From: Calothrix sp. 336/3
Lineage (GTDB): Bacteria; Cyanobacteriota; Cyanobacteriia; Cyanobacteriales; Nostocaceae
Length of the DNA: 64,000 nt
NCBI RefSeq assembly: GCF_000734895.2
Contig: NZ_CP011382.1
Span: forward strand, 5,682,700 to 5,746,699
Direction: 5' to 3'
Position 1 is the first letter of the stretch. Each line of letters starts with the position of its first letter. Below the pieces are notes generated by a model. It saw only the letters and a list, made by a program, of their open reading frames with translations, searched no databases and was not told the origin of the DNA. Shown in pieces: positions 62,337 to 64,000 of this stretch. The position numbers and the translations under genes were made by a program.

Positions 62337-63203
62337 TTACGGCAGATTGACCTCACACAATAACCAAAAACCTGCAAATGATTCGGAATTAGGATCAGAT
62401 TGAATCCCGATAAAATGAACACCCCTAGCTTGTTCCTTGGCAGTTTCAAAATTTTTCCCTTCCATCTGTATTTTTGGGGTGCGGAGATTGGCTAAAATCC
62501 AACTTTCACTAGCACCAGTTTCTAGTACCAAGCCTGCACCCTGGGGACTATTATCAAATCGCAGCCAAGCTAATTCCAAGCCTGACATCCAAGCTGCTAT
62601 GGGTAAGGCACGAGGTGAGAAAAGTAACACTCCAGGGATAAGTGTTTCAGGAGAGAGTTGGAGTAAATCCAGGGGAAATCCTTCTCCAAAACCAATATCC
62701 CAATCTGGCATATCGGCAAAATCCCCTGCTTTTAATGTCACAAAACCCCACTGCTGCCCTTCTAAGACATCTGGTAAGCGCTGAGGTAGGGGTGCATCAA
62801 GGCGTACTGAAGGATTAGTACCACCCTGATATCCTGTTTCTAAGGGATACACTTCTGCCATCCGTTGCTCAATCCATTGGTTAAGCACTAAAGCTCGGCG
62901 ACTAGGTAATGCAGGAATTCCCGCATCCGTACAAGCTTTGGTAATCATGTTATTCATTTGCCGACGGAAGAAGCGAATTTTGATTGGAGCTTCCCCAGAC
63001 TTGGCGATCGCCTCTTCAATTGCCGTGCGTAACCAGACAGAATTGACTTCTGTACTTGGACAATATTTTGTGTAACGAAATAGAGAATTCACATCCTTGC
63101 GAGTGTTCAAAGGACTCTCACAAATCAAAACTTCCCAAACTTTTTTTTGCTTTTCGTCCAGAATCGGACGGGAGTAAAAATCTAGTTCCCAAATACTGCC
63201 CAT
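62337..63203 (-). CDS. Tab2/Atab2-family RNA-binding protein
   Basis: The 288-residue protein matches Tab2/Atab2 over its whole length (WELDFYSRPILDEKQKKVWE, IRFFRRQMNNMI, LPSRRALVLNQWIEQRM, and the C-terminal FAGFWLLCEVNLP). In algae and plants this family is needed for translation of photosystem I psaB and other photosynthetic mRNAs; the cyanobacterial role is less clear. The chloroplast protein binds RNA with Trp-Leu-Leu at its C-terminus; the equivalent WLL is kept here. Confidence 0.93.
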   Translation of the reverse strand: MGSIWELDFYSRPILDEKQKKVWEVLICESPLNTRKDVNSLFRYTKYCPSTEVNSVWLRTAIEEAIAKSGEAPIKIRFFRRQMNNMITKACTDAGIPALPSRRALVLNQWIEQRMAEVYPLETGYQGGTNPSVRLDAPLPQRLPDVLEGQQWGFVTLKAGDFADMPDWDIGFGEGFPLDLLQLSPETLIPGVLLFSPRALPIAAWMSGLELAWLRFDNSPQGAGLVLETGASESWILANLRTPKIQMEGKNFETAKEQARGVHFIGIQSDPNSESFAGFWLLCEVNLP

Positions 63204-63588
63204 GTGCTGCGCTTATGATGTGGCTACTTTTTATATTTTCAACTCTACTAAGTTATTGAGCTTCTTTAACAACAGATTCAATAGTAGATATGTTCTACGG
63301 GAATGTCTCTACTCAATTACCAAGGTTTGATTCCCCCAGGGATGGGGCTAATTCTCTGGGAAAATTATTTTAGTGAAGATGTTCCGTCGGAGGTTCTCTA
63401 CCAAGGGTTTCGGGCAATGGATAATTAAATTCATCGATGTCTATGATGTGGTAATGATGCAAAAAAAACCTTCAACTAGGTGGGGTTGAGGAAGAAAACC
63501 CAATCTACCCAGTTAAAGGTGAGGTTGAGTTGACACCAGTAAACCCAACCAAGACTATTTAATTTTCCGAATTGGAACTCAAAGCAGC
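63204..63588. other. intergenic region with a short GTTGGGTTT-type repeat
   Basis: The 385-bp gap holds degenerate GTTGAG/AACCCAA repeats (about 63476-63555) resembling those at 1957-2079. No gene is supported. Confidence 0.4.
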
Positions 63589-64000
63589 TTAAAACCTCAG
63601 TAATTGGGTTTCGCCATTGGAACCATCAACACCATCATTGTCTGTTACTACCAAGGTAGTACCATTGCGTAATACTGTCATACCTTCAATTTTCTCTAAC
63701 ACTAAACCACCGGTAGACTGTAAATCTGGCAGCAAATCCCGTACCAATTTTTTAGTTACTACGGGGAAATTGGGTGCATTTGTATCAGCTTGGGGAGTTA
63801 CACCAGTAATTGAGAATTCGTAGATACGTTTAATTCTGGCATCGGTGTTACCTTGATCATCACGCTCGACTACAGCAAATTTATCCTTACCCAAGTATGT
63901 GAGTTCAGATAAACCTACCCACCCGCCATTGGGTGATGTGACTTGATCAAGGGGATAGTAATAGAATGTCCAATTAGCTGTAGTTGTTTCATAACGTCCA
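63589..64000 (-). CDS. esterase-like activity of phytase family protein, 3' end only
   Basis: The minus-strand frame is open to the window edge, so the start lies beyond 64000. The visible ~136 residues match the C-terminal part of the phytase-esterase beta-propeller family (YYPLDQVTSPNGGWVGLSEL, then KFAVVERDDQGN, KIEGMTVLRNGTTLVVTDNDG, ending LLRF). Such proteins are usually secreted phosphoesterases. The signal peptide and the remaining blades are not visible. Confidence 0.85.
   Translation of the reverse strand, partial: GRYETTTANWTFYYYPLDQVTSPNGGWVGLSELTYLGKDKFAVVERDDQGNTDARIKRIYEFSITGVTPQADTNAPNFPVVTKKLVRDLLPDLQSTGGLVLEKIEGMTVLRNGTTLVVTDNDGVDGSNGETQLLRF

Overview
The window comes from a cyanobacterium, most likely a filamentous heterocyst-forming type (Nostocales-like). 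The evidence is the photosystem II genes psbV and psb28, a cyanobacterial-type ATP synthase operon with both b and b-prime but no beta/epsilon genes, a RibBA with a long C-terminal extension, a Tab2/Atab2 homologue, very frequent HIP1 octamers (GCGATCGC), heptameric short tandem repeats (STRR) of the kind described in heterocystous species, and many foldback repeats. No tRNA, rRNA, CRISPR array or replication origin was recognised.

Layout. 0-2 kb: the tail of a CHAT-TIR fusion and a membrane-anchored TIR paralogue. 2-6.6 kb: a DUF29 gene, ribBA, a gene-free stretch holding a 372-bp non-autonomous mobile element, and argC. 6.8-10.2 kb: an S-layer-homology protein gene split by an ISAzo13-family insertion sequence. 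10-28 kb: housekeeping genes (mscS-like, deacetylase-like, M23 peptidase, birA, pgeF, psbV, an anti-sigma kinase/SpoIIE-type phosphatase pair, def, a GH5 hydrolase, an aldehyde dehydrogenase, era, a NarL-type regulator, moaB, psb28, dtd). 29-35.7 kb: the atp operon atp1-atpB-atpE-atpF2-atpF-atpH-atpA-atpG. 35.8-37.5 kb: a nest of foldback repeats split by an IS701-like element. 37.7-55.6 kb: an accessory zone rich in signalling and putative immune proteins: a pentapeptide/membrane/CHAT protein, two tandem NACHT (NLR-like) ATPases and a secreted TPR-CHAT protein, interleaved with a CLC-CBS-USP channel, a B12 radical SAM enzyme and ilvA. 55.8-64 kb: a rhomboid-like protein without the catalytic serine, the 2-oxoglutarate decarboxylase/succinate-semialdehyde dehydrogenase pair of the cyanobacterial TCA bypass, a TldD/PmbA protein, a Tab2 homologue and the 3' end of an esterase-like phytase gene.

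The most interesting theme is the set of CHAT, TIR and NACHT proteins. Three of them carry very recent in-frame DNA repeat expansions: 6-bp units coding Ala-X in the pentapeptide-CHAT gene, 102-bp HEAT units in the larger NACHT gene, and 120-bp TPR units in the TPR-CHAT gene. The two NACHT genes are adjacent paralogues. The shorter one ends where the HEAT array begins in the longer one, which suggests a sensor/helper-like pair or a fresh deletion. Their role in phage defence or regulated cell death is inferred from family knowledge, not shown by the sequence.
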